NCBI GenBank assembly: GCA_030065985.1 | Contig: JASJCM010000006.1 | Span: 1 to 64,000 of the forward strand | Source: Woeseiaceae bacterium | Lineage (GTDB): Bacteria > Pseudomonadota > Gammaproteobacteria > Steroidobacterales > Woeseiaceae | DNA: 64,000 nt | Reading direction: 5' to 3' | Part shown: piece by piece, positions 28,777 through 38,143 of the stretch | Layout: the number at the start of each line of letters is the position of its first letter | How positions within the stretch are numbered: the stretch's first letter is position 1 | The notes under the pieces: generated by a model | Database searches by the model: none | Told to the model about the DNA's origin: nothing | What the model saw: the letters and a program-made list of their open reading frames with translations, nothing else | Program-made: the position numbers and the translations under genes

Positions 28777-30342
28777 TCAACAGGCGGTGAAGTATTGCTG
28801 CAGGTACTCGTCGAGCGAGATACGATCCGCCGACTCGATGTCCCGCTGTCGCTGTACCGAGTCCTCGGCCTCCTCGGCAAGCACCTGTTCCCGGCGCCCC
28901 TCGAGCGGAGCGATCGACGCGAAGTAGTCCCGGTGACAGCGCGCCATGCTCAGCCCGAATTCGAAGAAGCTGGTGCCGGTATCGCGCAGTTCGCCAATGA
29001 TTTTCGCCGACAGCGTCGCCTCGGGATTGTCGACTACGGCCTGCAGCGCGTGCACGGCATCGCGATAGCTGCGGTCACCGTCATGCTGATCGAGCAACGC
29101 GGCAACTTCATGCACGCCGGCCAGGATTTCGGTCGCCCATTTGCGCAACTCGGTGGACCTGCCATCACGAAGCAGCCGGAACTCCGGATCCCGGCCTCGT
29201 TTCGCGGTGCCCGTCTGGTTGAAGGCAATCTCATCCATGGCGCTCGCATCGAGCTTCGGGCTGTCCTCGAGCAGGCAATAAATCATGAAGGCCTCGATGA
29301 AGCGCATCGTGTTCTGGTTGATGCCCGCCGGGTCAAACATGTTGATGTCGAGCGAGCGGATCTCGACATACTCGATTCCCTCGCGCCGCAGCGCCGCGGT
29401 TGGCTGTTCGCCGGAACGAGCAACGCGTTTCGGACGCACCGGCGAGTAGTACTCGTTCTCGATCTGCAGAAGATTGGCGTTGAGCTGGCGATACGCGCCG
29501 TCGACCTTCACGCCGATCGCCTCGTAAGACGGCTCCGGAGTGCAGATCGCGTTACTGAGATCCTCGACGTACTGGTCGAGGCTATTCAGAGAGATATTGA
29601 TGCGCGACTGGTTTTGATTGCTGTAACCAAGATCGCTCATGCGAAGTGACGTCGCCCATGGTTCGTACCACGTTGTGTCGTTCAGCGACTGCAACGACGC
29701 TTCGCCGAGCGCGAACGATTTGCAAACTGCGGGCGATGCACCGAACAGGTACAGCACTATCCAGCCCATGCGCTGAAAGTTGCGGATCATCGCGAGGTAC
29801 TGCTCCGAGCGGAAGTCGCAGAGCTCCGACGTCGACCCGGTCAGGGACTGGTAGGCCGGCCAGAACGCTTGCGGCAGTGAATAATTGAAGTGCACACCCG
29901 CGATGACCTGCATCTGCCGGCCGTAGCGATGACCGAGACCGCGACGATAGATGGTCTTCATCTGGCCAACGTTGGAGTCGCCGTAGCGCGCCAATGGAAT
30001 CTCGGTATCTGGTGGCGTCTGGCACGGCATACTCGCCGTCCACAACATCTCGTCGCCGAGATGTTCATAGGTGAACTGGTGAATGTCGCAAATACAGCGC
30101 AGTGCTTCCCAGGTCGTCGACAACGCGGGCGTCACGAACTCGAGCAGCGCCTCAGAAAAATCGGTCGTGACGTAGCGATTCGTCAACGCCGAGCCGAGCC
30201 CGGCAGGATGCGGCGTCTGCGACAGAAACCCGTCAGGACTGATGCGCAGAGATTCCTTCTCTACACCTTTCAGTCCGCCATACAGGATGTTGCCACCGGC
30301 GGCAGCAATGGCCTCGAGGCGTTTCTCAAACCCCTGCGTCAA
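28777..30342 (-). CDS. gshA: Glutamate-cysteine ligase (GshA, class I)
   Basis: GGLKGVEKESLRISPDGFLSQTPHPAGLGSALTNRYVTTDFSEALLEFVTP; IEYVEIRSLDINMFDPAGI. Confidence 0.95.
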   Translation of the reverse strand: MTQGFEKRLEAIAAAGGNILYGGLKGVEKESLRISPDGFLSQTPHPAGLGSALTNRYVTTDFSEALLEFVTPALSTTWEALRCICDIHQFTYEHLGDEMLWTASMPCQTPPDTEIPLARYGDSNVGQMKTIYRRGLGHRYGRQMQVIAGVHFNYSLPQAFWPAYQSLTGSTSELCDFRSEQYLAMIRNFQRMGWIVLYLFGASPAVCKSFALGEASLQSLNDTTWYEPWATSLRMSDLGYSNQNQSRINISLNSLDQYVEDLSNAICTPEPSYEAIGVKVDGAYRQLNANLLQIENEYYSPVRPKRVARSGEQPTAALRREGIEYVEIRSLDINMFDPAGINQNTMRFIEAFMIYCLLEDSPKLDASAMDEIAFNQTGTAKRGRDPEFRLLRDGRSTELRKWATEILAGVHEVAALLDQHDGDRSYRDAVHALQAVVDNPEATLSAKIIGELRDTGTSFFEFGLSMARCHRDYFASIAPLEGRREQVLAEEAEDSVQRQRDIESADRISLDEYLQQYFTAC

Positions 30343-30453
30343 TGCAGTTCCTTCGACCTGGGTGCGTTACGGCGAACATGCAGTTTTACCATAACCGAAC
30401 GCGCGCGTCCGATTCGCCCTCAAGGTGCGGAAACGGTCTGCTATGCTGACCGC

Positions 30454-30837
30454 ATGGCTCGTCGAATACACATTGTCACGATGACTGTGACGGCTTTGCT
30501 ACTGGTGCTCGCCAGTTCACCTGCAGAGGCCTTTCGGTGTGGCAGCAAGCTCGTCAAGGAGAACATGCACGAGGCACAGGTCCGTCGCGCCTGTGGTGCG
30601 CCGACCACGATGCGTCACATCGGGCGGACGCTACGCAACATCAACGTCCCCATTCGCAGCAATCATGGCAATGGCTGGCGTACCGAGCGCTTCCCGGGTT
30701 ACGGCTTTTCCCAGGAAGTCATCGTCACCGAATACGTCTATAACTTCGGCCCGCGCAAGTTGATGCGCCGCCTGGTCTTCGAAGGTGGCATCCTTGTTTC
30801 GATCGAGTCACTTGGCTACGGCTATCACGAAAAGTAG
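30454..30837 (+). CDS. DUF2845 family secreted protein
   Basis: AEAFRCGSKLVKENMHEAQVRRACGAPTTMR...VTEYVYNFGPRKLMRRLVFEGGILVSIESLGYGY. Confidence 0.85.
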   Translation: MARRIHIVTMTVTALLLVLASSPAEAFRCGSKLVKENMHEAQVRRACGAPTTMRHIGRTLRNINVPIRSNHGNGWRTERFPGYGFSQEVIVTEYVYNFGPRKLMRRLVFEGGILVSIESLGYGYHEK

Positions 30838-30847
30838 ACTACGCCGC

Positions 30848-31249
30848 ATGAACGAATCCAAACTCAGACGCATTCGCGATCGCGCCGCCGGCGCGCCGAC
30901 GCTCATTAACGAAGGTTGCCGAATCAACGGCATGATCACGGGCAATGGCGACGTGCAGGTCAGCGGCGAGGTCGACGGTGACTGCGATGTCGAAGGCTCG
31001 GTGATACTCGCTCGCGATGGCCTATGGCAGGGCACTATCAAGGCAACCCACGTCGTCATCTCCGGTCACGTCGAAGGCGACATCATCGCGTCAGGAAAAG
31101 TCGAAATTTCCGACTCGGCCCGTATCACGGGTACCGTCACGGGCGAAGCCATCGCCGTGGCCGAAGGCGCGGTCGTCGAAGGCATTATGAAAACTACGGT
31201 TCAGGCTGAACCGAGCGAGTTTGTCGAGAAACGCGGCCAGAAAGACTGA
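30848..31249 (+). CDS. Bactofilin (polymer-forming cytoskeletal protein)
   Basis: TLINEGCRINGMITGNGDVQVSGEVDGDCDVEGSVILARDGLWQGTIKATHVVISGHVEGDIIASGKVEISDSARITGTV beta-helix repeats. Confidence 0.92.
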   Translation: MNESKLRRIRDRAAGAPTLINEGCRINGMITGNGDVQVSGEVDGDCDVEGSVILARDGLWQGTIKATHVVISGHVEGDIIASGKVEISDSARITGTVTGEAIAVAEGAVVEGIMKTTVQAEPSEFVEKRGQKD

Positions 31250-31356
31250 TATCGCCGCAAGCCCCTTTAACTTATAGTCCACGCCGGACAATTCGCAATT
31301 CGCGAGCGGTCGAAATGCTACACTGGTAGCGTTTTGAGCCGTATAACAATGACTAC

Positions 31357-33801
31357 ATGACCGGCAGCAAGATTCCGCGATACTTTTTTTACGCGACGGC
31401 ACTCGCTATCGTCGTCGCGGCGATCATGCTGTCGTTGTTCTATGGCCAGTACCACTGGCTCGCCAACCAGATCGTGAGCACGAGCTACGAGGAGCACCGC
31501 ACACTGCTCGAAGCCAGCTACGAACGCCGCATGCGCGCGCAATTGCACGCTATGGCGGACGCCCTGCCCGACAACCCGGACAGCACGCAGGTCGGCAATT
31601 CGCTAAGCCGCGCGATGGCTGCCAACCCGAACCTCAATGGCATTCGCTACCGGGACAGCAGTGGCCGCACCTGGTCCAGCGGCAACTACCCTGCAGGGCA
31701 AAGCGACGCCGATACTGTCTGGCTCCAGCAACAACTGCTGATGTCCTATCCGGTCATTCGCGAGGGCCGCGAGGTCGGGAGAATGTCTGCCGCTTTCGGC
31801 CTCACACCGTTGCAGGATGAGCTGCTCGATTTCACCGAGGTCCTGTACACCAAGGAAGGAGAGAGTCGTCGCGTGAGCTACCTTTGGATCGGCGGCGGCA
31901 CGTTGGCGATGTTGCTGCTGTGCGGAGGCGTAGTCGCACTGATCATTCGCGGCAATACGCGTCGCATCCGTGAGCTCAAGGCGCAGGCGGAACGTCTGCG
32001 CGATGCCGACTTTGGCGAGCCGCTGGTGGCGACGCAGAGCGATGAGCTCGGGTCGCTCGCCGCTGTCTTTAACGACATGCGTGACAGGCTGCGCAAGACC
32101 ACGCTCTCGCGGGACTACGTGGATCGGCTGCTGTCGGGAATGAACGAAGCCATTATCGTGACCAGCGACACCGGCGAGATCCAGCGCATCAATGCGGCAA
32201 CGACGCATCTCCTGGGTTATGACGAGGAGGAACTCAGCGGTACATCTATCGACTTCGTGATCAACACGAAGAAGAGCCCTTCGCTCGCGAAAGACACGCC
32301 CTCGGGCCTGCCACGCGAAGCCATCTTCGAAAGCAAGTACGGCGAGTCGATCCCGGTGTCCTACACGTGCTCAATCATCGACAATAAATCGGACAGCTCG
32401 AGCAGCCGCATCTACGCCGCCCAGAACATCACCGAGCGACGCCGTGCCGAGAAGCGCATCCGCTATCTCGCGCGTATCGACGCTCTGACGAAAATTCCGA
32501 ACCGCATGCAGTTCCAGCACCTGCTCCAACGTGGGATCGCGCGGGCGCGGCGTGCGGGTCGACCCTTGTGCCTGTTCTATGTCGACGTCGACCACTTCAA
32601 GGATATTAACGACACCTTTGGCCATCTCGCTGGCGATACAACGCTCGAAACAGTCGCCGAGCGACTCACCGCGGCGCTGCCCAGGCGCTCGGTTGTCGGC
32701 CGCCTGGCGGGAGACGAATTCGCCGTCATCATCGATGACCTCGGCCCCGACCCCGAGGGCTTGCGAAAGACCAACCAGCTTGCTCAGAAGCTGCTGAACC
32801 GTCTTGCCGACCCGTTCTTCGTACAGGGCCACGAAGTGTTCATGACTGCGAGCCTCGGCATCGCTTACTACCCGAAAGATGCGCCAAACGTAATTGACCT
32901 GATCCGCAATGCCGATGCCGCGCTGTATAGCGCCAAGAAATCGGGCGGCAACGTGTTTGCCTACTACAAGCCGCAGATGAACGAGGCGTCGGTTGAACGG
33001 TTGATGACAAAGAGCAAGCTCAAACGTGCTTTCGAGCGTGATGAATTGCTCGTGCACTATCAGCCGAAGTACAACCTCGAGACCGGCGAGGTCTCCGGTG
33101 CCGAGGCACTGGTTCGCTGGGAGTTGCCAGAACGCGGGATGATTCTGCCGTCGGACTTCATTCCGATAGCCGAGGAAACCAGCCTGATCATCGAGATCGG
33201 CGAGTGGGTGCTCGACAAGGTATGCGAAGATTTCCGATTCTGGCAACGCAGCACGGGGTCTCCGGGCCGGGTGTCGGTCAACCTGTCACTGAAGCAGCTC
33301 AGGCAGCTGAACTTCATCAAGCGCATTGGTTCGATCCTGCGAGGCCACGAAATCTCGCCGACGTCGCTGGAACTGGAGATTACTGAGACGACGCTGATGG
33401 AGAATCCCGAGCGCACGATCAAGCTTCTCGATCAGCTTTACGGTCTTGGCCTGCACCTTGCCATCGACGATTTCGGCACAGGTTACTCATCGCTGAGCGC
33501 ATTGCAGCAGTTCCCGATCAGCACGCTCAAAATCGACAGGTCATTTGTCCGCGACATCGTAACGAATCCCGATAGCGCCACGATTGTCGATACGGTCATC
33601 CAGATGGGCCGGAACATGGACATGGACGTCGTCGCTGAGGGCGTCGAAGACGAAGCGCAGCTCAACTTCCTGCAGAACCTCGGCTGCACCTACGTCCAGG
33701 GACTGCTGTTTGGTGATCCGATGAGTGCCGACAACTACCTCGAGTTGCTGCTCGCCCAGGCCGATGGCACCGATACCCATCGCGCATTGTTTGCCTCTTA
33801 A
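31357..33801 (+). CDS. Membrane GGDEF/EAL protein with HAMP and PAS domains
   Basis: Periplasmic region between two TMs, HAMP, PAS (IIVTSDTGEIQRINAATTHLLGYDEEEL), GRLAGDEFAVIIDD (AGDEF variant), GAEALVRWELPERG and AIDDFGTGYSSLS. Confidence 0.95.
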   Translation: MTGSKIPRYFFYATALAIVVAAIMLSLFYGQYHWLANQIVSTSYEEHRTLLEASYERRMRAQLHAMADALPDNPDSTQVGNSLSRAMAANPNLNGIRYRDSSGRTWSSGNYPAGQSDADTVWLQQQLLMSYPVIREGREVGRMSAAFGLTPLQDELLDFTEVLYTKEGESRRVSYLWIGGGTLAMLLLCGGVVALIIRGNTRRIRELKAQAERLRDADFGEPLVATQSDELGSLAAVFNDMRDRLRKTTLSRDYVDRLLSGMNEAIIVTSDTGEIQRINAATTHLLGYDEEELSGTSIDFVINTKKSPSLAKDTPSGLPREAIFESKYGESIPVSYTCSIIDNKSDSSSSRIYAAQNITERRRAEKRIRYLARIDALTKIPNRMQFQHLLQRGIARARRAGRPLCLFYVDVDHFKDINDTFGHLAGDTTLETVAERLTAALPRRSVVGRLAGDEFAVIIDDLGPDPEGLRKTNQLAQKLLNRLADPFFVQGHEVFMTASLGIAYYPKDAPNVIDLIRNADAALYSAKKSGGNVFAYYKPQMNEASVERLMTKSKLKRAFERDELLVHYQPKYNLETGEVSGAEALVRWELPERGMILPSDFIPIAEETSLIIEIGEWVLDKVCEDFRFWQRSTGSPGRVSVNLSLKQLRQLNFIKRIGSILRGHEISPTSLELEITETTLMENPERTIKLLDQLYGLGLHLAIDDFGTGYSSLSALQQFPISTLKIDRSFVRDIVTNPDSATIVDTVIQMGRNMDMDVVAEGVEDEAQLNFLQNLGCTYVQGLLFGDPMSADNYLELLLAQADGTDTHRALFAS

Positions 33802-33946
33802 GGTGCCTTATCCGAGCTCTTCGAAGGCCCTTATGTTGCACTCGGATTTCGATTCAACTTGCTGATTTATATGTTTTTTTCGCCGCGCTTTCTTCACAAC
33901 CGGCAACATGATTAAATTATCGATCCCGGAATACAAAGCAGACTCC

Positions 33947-34306
33947 ATGAACAAACTGATCAAGTTGGCCGTCTCGGCGGCCCTCGTCTCAATGGCGTCA
34001 GGCGCCCTCGCCTGCGACTACCCGAAGCGTGCGGCTGTGCCTGACGGAGCAACCGCCAGTAAAGAACAAATGATTGCCGGACAAAAGGGCGTCAAAGACT
34101 ACATGGCGTTGATGGAATCTTATCTCTCGTGCATCGAAGCAGAAGAGGCAGCGGCGGTTCTTGAACTCGGCAACCTGGACGAGAAAGCCAAGCGCCAGCG
34201 TGCCGACATGTTCAACAAGAAGTACAACGCGGCGGTTGAAGAGATGAATCTCGTTGCGGAAGAGTTCAACCTGCAGGTACGCGCTTACAGACAACGCGAC
34301 AACTAG
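33947..34306 (+). CDS. Hypothetical secreted protein
   Basis: Signal peptide MNKLIKLAVSAALVSMASGALA; start chosen at the internal ATG. Confidence 0.7.
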   Translation: MNKLIKLAVSAALVSMASGALACDYPKRAAVPDGATASKEQMIAGQKGVKDYMALMESYLSCIEAEEAAAVLELGNLDEKAKRQRADMFNKKYNAAVEEMNLVAEEFNLQVRAYRQRDN

Positions 34307-34328
34307 TCTGCCACTGCGGCGAAAACGC

Positions 34329-34358
34329 AAAAAGCCCGTCAGATGACGGGCTTTTTTT
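34329..34358. terminator. Bidirectional rho-independent terminator between convergent units
   Basis: AAAAGCCCGTCAGATGACGGGCTTTTTTT hairpin with A and T tracts. Confidence 0.9.
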
Positions 34359-34375
34359 GTTGGTTCGCTGAACGC

Positions 34376-34597
34376 TTATTCGAGTTTGTCGATCTCGCGA
34401 CCGAGGTCATACTTGTTTTCAGTGACGATTCGCTCAAGCACGCGGATACGCTCCTCGAGCCGCTCAATATGCGCCAGCGTTTCCTCGAGTTCCGGGTCGT
34501 TTTCTTTTTCCTGGTTCTTCATCTTCAAATACTTCTGGATGGTATCCGCCGTGAAGACGATTGCGACGATACAAACTACGTAAAACAATGTATTCAT
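34376..34597 (-). CDS. PspB-like small membrane protein
   Basis: N-terminal TM plus coiled coil (LEETLAHIERLEERIRVLERIVTEN), last gene of the psp operon. Confidence 0.65.
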   Translation of the reverse strand: MNTLFYVVCIVAIVFTADTIQKYLKMKNQEKENDPELEETLAHIERLEERIRVLERIVTENKYDLGREIDKLE

Positions 34598-34618
34598 TGA
34601 CGGTCCCTATGCTGCTCC

Positions 34619-35032
34619 TCAAAGGCGGCGGAGTTTCTCATCTAACTCATACCGCGACGACGTAACGTATTTTTCTATTTTTGCGAGACGTGCATCCATT
34701 TCCTTGTAGCGTTCGCGTACCTCGCCAACCGTCGGCTTGGCCCGCAGAATTTCCTCGCGCAGTCGTTCCTTGCGAATCTCATCACGGTGAAGCTCATTCC
34801 GGATCTCCTCGTCATAAACTTTCGACGACGACGCGGGAATTACAAACATGGCTGCCAGGTACGCAATCAGCGCGAACGGAAATGCGCACAGGAACGCGAT
34901 GACGCACAGGAAGCGCGTAACCTTGAGATTCATCCCGAAGTAACGCGACAGTCCTGCACAAACTCCGCCCAGCACAGCCCGGTCAGAGTCGCGATAGAGT
35001 CGGCGACGTTCTACACCTGCGCAGTAGCTCAT
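34619..35032 (-). CDS. pspC: PspC domain protein
   Basis: RRLYRDSDRAVLGGVCAGLSRYFGMNLKVTRFLCVIAFLCAFPFALIAYLAAMFVIP. Confidence 0.92.
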   Translation of the reverse strand: MSYCAGVERRRLYRDSDRAVLGGVCAGLSRYFGMNLKVTRFLCVIAFLCAFPFALIAYLAAMFVIPASSSKVYDEEIRNELHRDEIRKERLREEILRAKPTVGEVRERYKEMDARLAKIEKYVTSSRYELDEKLRRL

Positions 35033-35337
35033 AAATGTCTCCAGTGGTCTTTATGACAGCGCCGCCAGAATTCGTGCTCGCTTCGACGGCCCGAGTAGAC
35101 CAGCGGTTTCTCCTTTATCAATAGTGTAGCGCCAATGTAGAGCGCTGCAGTCAGCCAGAAGAACAATACGAGACTGATGACTGCGATGACCCTGACTGTG
35201 CCTACATGGAAGTTGAAGCGGTCGGCGATGCCTGCACAGACGCCAAACACCCAGCCGTTCTCGCGATCCCTGTAAAAGCCACGCATTGGGCCGAAGTCCA
35301 GATTCCAGGTATCTCGATTCATCCTCTCCTCCGTCAC
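35029..35337 (-). CDS. Second PspC-domain protein
   Basis: FYRDRENGWVFGVCAGIADRFNFHVGTVRVIAVISLVLFFWLTAALYIGATLLIKEKP; GTG start overlapping the pspA stop, or ATG at 35322. Confidence 0.85.
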   Translation of the reverse strand: MTEERMNRDTWNLDFGPMRGFYRDRENGWVFGVCAGIADRFNFHVGTVRVIAVISLVLFFWLTAALYIGATLLIKEKPLVYSGRRSEHEFWRRCHKDHWRHL

Positions 35338-36014
35338 TCGGGCGAAGCAGTGCGCTCAGCGGCGACGCGTTTCTTCAGTTCGTCGAGTTCCTTGTTGACT
35401 GACTCCTCCGCCTCGAGTCCTGCGAACTCGTGGTTCAGGTCTTTTGGCAGTCCAAGGTCGTACGCCTCGACGCGACCCTCAACATCGTCGATTCGCCGCG
35501 TATAGGCCTCGAAGCGCAACATGGCATCGTCGATCTTGTAGTCGTGGATCTTCTTACGCGCCGCGAGTCGGCTGTTGGCCGTCTTGTGACGGGCAAGCAG
35601 CGCTTTCTGGCGCGCCTTGGCGTCCTCGAGCTTGGCTTCGAGCCTGGCGATATCTTCGTTGAGCTTGGTCAGTCCCTCGTCGACCGCGACGTAATCCTCT
35701 TTCAGCACGTCGATAGCCTGGGCCACTCGCGATTTCTCTACCAGTGCTGCCTTGGCAAGATCCTCGCGGCCCTTGCGCATGGCCAGCTCGGCCTTGTCGT
35801 CCCAGTCGGTCTTCTCGCGATCAAGCGCCTCGAGTTTGCGATTGAGGTCTTTCTTGTCGGCAATTGATCGTGCGGCGGCCGAGCGTACCTCGACCAGCGT
35901 GTCTTCCATTTCCTGGATCATCAGCCGAACGATCTTTTCGGGATCCTCGGCTTTGTCGAGGATGGCATTGATGTTGGAGTTCACGATGTCACTGAATCTC
36001 GTGAAAATACCCAT
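35334..36014 (-). CDS. pspA: Phage shock protein PspA
   Basis: MGIFTRFSDIVNSNINAILDKAEDPEKIVRLMIQEMEDTLVEVRS; GAGG ribosome-binding site. Confidence 0.96.
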   Translation of the reverse strand: MGIFTRFSDIVNSNINAILDKAEDPEKIVRLMIQEMEDTLVEVRSAAARSIADKKDLNRKLEALDREKTDWDDKAELAMRKGREDLAKAALVEKSRVAQAIDVLKEDYVAVDEGLTKLNEDIARLEAKLEDAKARQKALLARHKTANSRLAARKKIHDYKIDDAMLRFEAYTRRIDDVEGRVEAYDLGLPKDLNHEFAGLEAEESVNKELDELKKRVAAERTASPE

Positions 36015-36052
36015 GGTGTTTCCTCTTTTCGTATAGAACCTGCCTGTGTAAT

Positions 36053-36068
36053 TGCAGCAATCGTGCCA
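36053..36068 (-). promoter_or_regulatory. Sigma54 promoter for the psp operon
   Basis: Minus strand TGGCAC-N5-CTGCA (consensus TGGCAC-N5-TTGCA), with GG-N10-GC spacing, about 40 nt upstream of pspA ATG. Confidence 0.85.
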
Positions 36069-36094
36069 ACCCGCCTCATATCTCATAAACTACT

Positions 36095-36107
36095 GAATAA
36101 ATTGATA
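36095..36107 (-). promoter_or_regulatory. IHF-like site
   Basis: Minus strand TATCAATTTATTC against WATCAANNNNTTR (one mismatch), located between sigma54 site and upstream repeats. Confidence 0.5.
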
Positions 36108-36142
36108 AAACTCGCGCGATTCGCCCCGTTCCAGAGACCCAA

Positions 36143-36199
36143 GAAATGGCGAAATTTGCTGTTATATGGTTTTTTTTGCTACGAAATGGTGTAATTCGC
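36143..36199 (+). promoter_or_regulatory. Candidate PspF-binding upstream activating repeats
   Basis: GAAATGGCGAAATTTGC (36143-36159) and GAAATGGTGTAATTCGC (36183-36199): 14/17 identical direct repeats exactly 40 bp apart. Confidence 0.6.
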
Positions 36200-36201
36200 C
36201 A

Positions 36202-37224
36202 GTGGCCACCGCACCTGAAAACCAGCCCATCATTGGCGAAGCGCCGGCATTTCTGGAGATGCTCGAGCACGTGTCGCGTGCCGCGCCTCTCTCCAAGCCC
36301 GTTCTGGTCGTTGGCGAACGCGGTACCGGCAAGGAACTCGTGGCGTCGCGGCTGCATTTCCTGTCGGACCGCTGGGAACAGCGCGTCGTCAAGGTCAACT
36401 GCGCCGCGCTGACCGAGTCGATCCTTGAATCCGAGCTCTTCGGTCATGAGGCCGGGGCATTCACGGGCGCGGCCAGGACTCACATCGGGCATTTCGAACG
36501 CGCCGATGGCGGCACGCTTATCCTCGACGAGCTCGCCACGATTTCGCTACGCATGCAGGAGAAGATCCTGCGGACGATTGAGTACGGAGAAATTCAGCGC
36601 GTCGGCGGCAATGAAACGCTGCGTGTCGACGTGCGCATCGTCGGCAGCACGAATGCCGATCTACCGTCGCTCGCCGCCGCCGGGAAGTTTCGCAAGGACC
36701 TGCTCGATCGGCTTGCCTTTGATGTGATCACCGTGCCGCCGCTGCGTGAGCGCGTTGAGGATATCCTGCCGCTTGCGCACGCATTCGCGATCAATATGGC
36801 GAGCGAGCTCAAGTGGAGCCTCTTTCCAGGATTCACGCCGCGAGCGTCGTCGGCACTGCTGCGCAACAAGTGGCCGGGAAACGTTCGCGAATTGAAGTTT
36901 GCGATTGAGCGTTCCGTCTATCGCTCTGAGAATCCCGAGGAGCCGATCAAGGACATCGTACTCGATGCGTTCGATTCACCCTTCAAACTCGCCGCGCCAT
37001 CGCCGCCCGGCGAGGCGCCGGCGCCGCGCCGGAAGCGTGCACCACTGTTGCCGACGGATTTAAAGGAACGCCTGAAGGAAACCGAAACCGATCTGCTGGC
37101 GGCGGCGCTGGAGAAGTCGCGCTTCAACCAGCGCCTGGCGGCTGAACTGTTGGGACTGAGCTATCACCAGTTCCGGGGCAAGCTGCGGAAGTTCAATATC
37201 CGCAGCAAGCCCGGCGAGATATAG
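36202..37224 (+). CDS. pspF: PspF, sigma54-dependent activator of the psp operon
   Basis: GERGTGKELVASRLHF, GHEAGAFTGAARTHIGHFERADGGTLILDE, Fis-type HTH at C-terminus; GTG start at VATAPENQPIIGEAPAFLEMLE preferred over ATG 36166. Confidence 0.92.
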   Translation: MATAPENQPIIGEAPAFLEMLEHVSRAAPLSKPVLVVGERGTGKELVASRLHFLSDRWEQRVVKVNCAALTESILESELFGHEAGAFTGAARTHIGHFERADGGTLILDELATISLRMQEKILRTIEYGEIQRVGGNETLRVDVRIVGSTNADLPSLAAAGKFRKDLLDRLAFDVITVPPLRERVEDILPLAHAFAINMASELKWSLFPGFTPRASSALLRNKWPGNVRELKFAIERSVYRSENPEEPIKDIVLDAFDSPFKLAAPSPPGEAPAPRRKRAPLLPTDLKERLKETETDLLAAALEKSRFNQRLAAELLGLSYHQFRGKLRKFNIRSKPGEI

Positions 37225-37225
37225 G

Positions 37226-38143
37226 TCAGCTCTCGTCGCGATAGCGACGCACGTAGATCGCGGCGGTGGTCAGCAATCCGCAGACAACAATTCCGATCCA
37301 GGTGTCGATGCTCGTCAGGAATCTGCCGATATCAAGATGCGCGAGCAGGCTCACCATCTCCTCACTCATCCTGGCATGGCCTTCGTCAAAGAACCGCTCC
37401 ATGTCGATGCCCGCAAAGATCGGAATCTGCGCGCTGCGACCCCAGACAGCTTCCGCAAAGTGGGCTGAGCGGAAGAAGATGCCTTCGATCATCGGAATCA
37501 GGACCAGCGGCAGGAACGCCATGAGTAGCGGCGCTCGCTTGGTCCAGGCTGAGACGAACAGGAACCAGCCGAGGAACGGCGACATCCAGACAGCCATTGC
37601 ATAGATCACGACGATTGCTGCGACCCAGTTGTCGAGCAGCGGCACCGATCCCCAGATCAGCGTGCCGGGGCTGCCGCCCTTCGCGGATACCCAGATACTC
37701 GTGACGATCAGATTGACGATATGGGTTGCGATGATTCCGGCAATCGTAACCGCTGGAATCAGGATGACGGCCGTGGCCAGCTTCGAGATGACTGTTTCGG
37801 CATCCGTGACGGGCAGTGAACGCCAGAACAGGATGCTCTTATCCTTGCGCTCGGCATACAGTGAATCGAGCGCGTAGAAGATTGTCAGGATCGACAATGC
37901 GATCAGGAACAGCCAGGACGAGCCCACGAAGAAACCGGTCAGCACGGCCGCGCGCTCTGTATCTCCGGCGATGTTCTGTGCGCCGAAGATCGCAACGTCG
38001 AGTTCCTGTGCAAACTCGCCTGCGAACATCAGCGCGGTCAGCGTGCCGAGCGTAACGATGCTCGCGATTGCGATGGGCGTCACCCAGATTGAACGGTGCT
38101 CCCAGAATTCGCGCTTCATCAATGCGATGTAATGATTGATCAT
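37226..38143 (-). CDS. ABC-2 type transporter permease
   Basis: MINHYIALMKREFWEHRSIWVTPIAIA; multiple TMs; 4-nt overlap with ATPase gene. Confidence 0.88.
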   Translation of the reverse strand: MINHYIALMKREFWEHRSIWVTPIAIASIVTLGTLTALMFAGEFAQELDVAIFGAQNIAGDTERAAVLTGFFVGSSWLFLIALSILTIFYALDSLYAERKDKSILFWRSLPVTDAETVISKLATAVILIPAVTIAGIIATHIVNLIVTSIWVSAKGGSPGTLIWGSVPLLDNWVAAIVVIYAMAVWMSPFLGWFLFVSAWTKRAPLLMAFLPLVLIPMIEGIFFRSAHFAEAVWGRSAQIPIFAGIDMERFFDEGHARMSEEMVSLLAHLDIGRFLTSIDTWIGIVVCGLLTTAAIYVRRYRDES

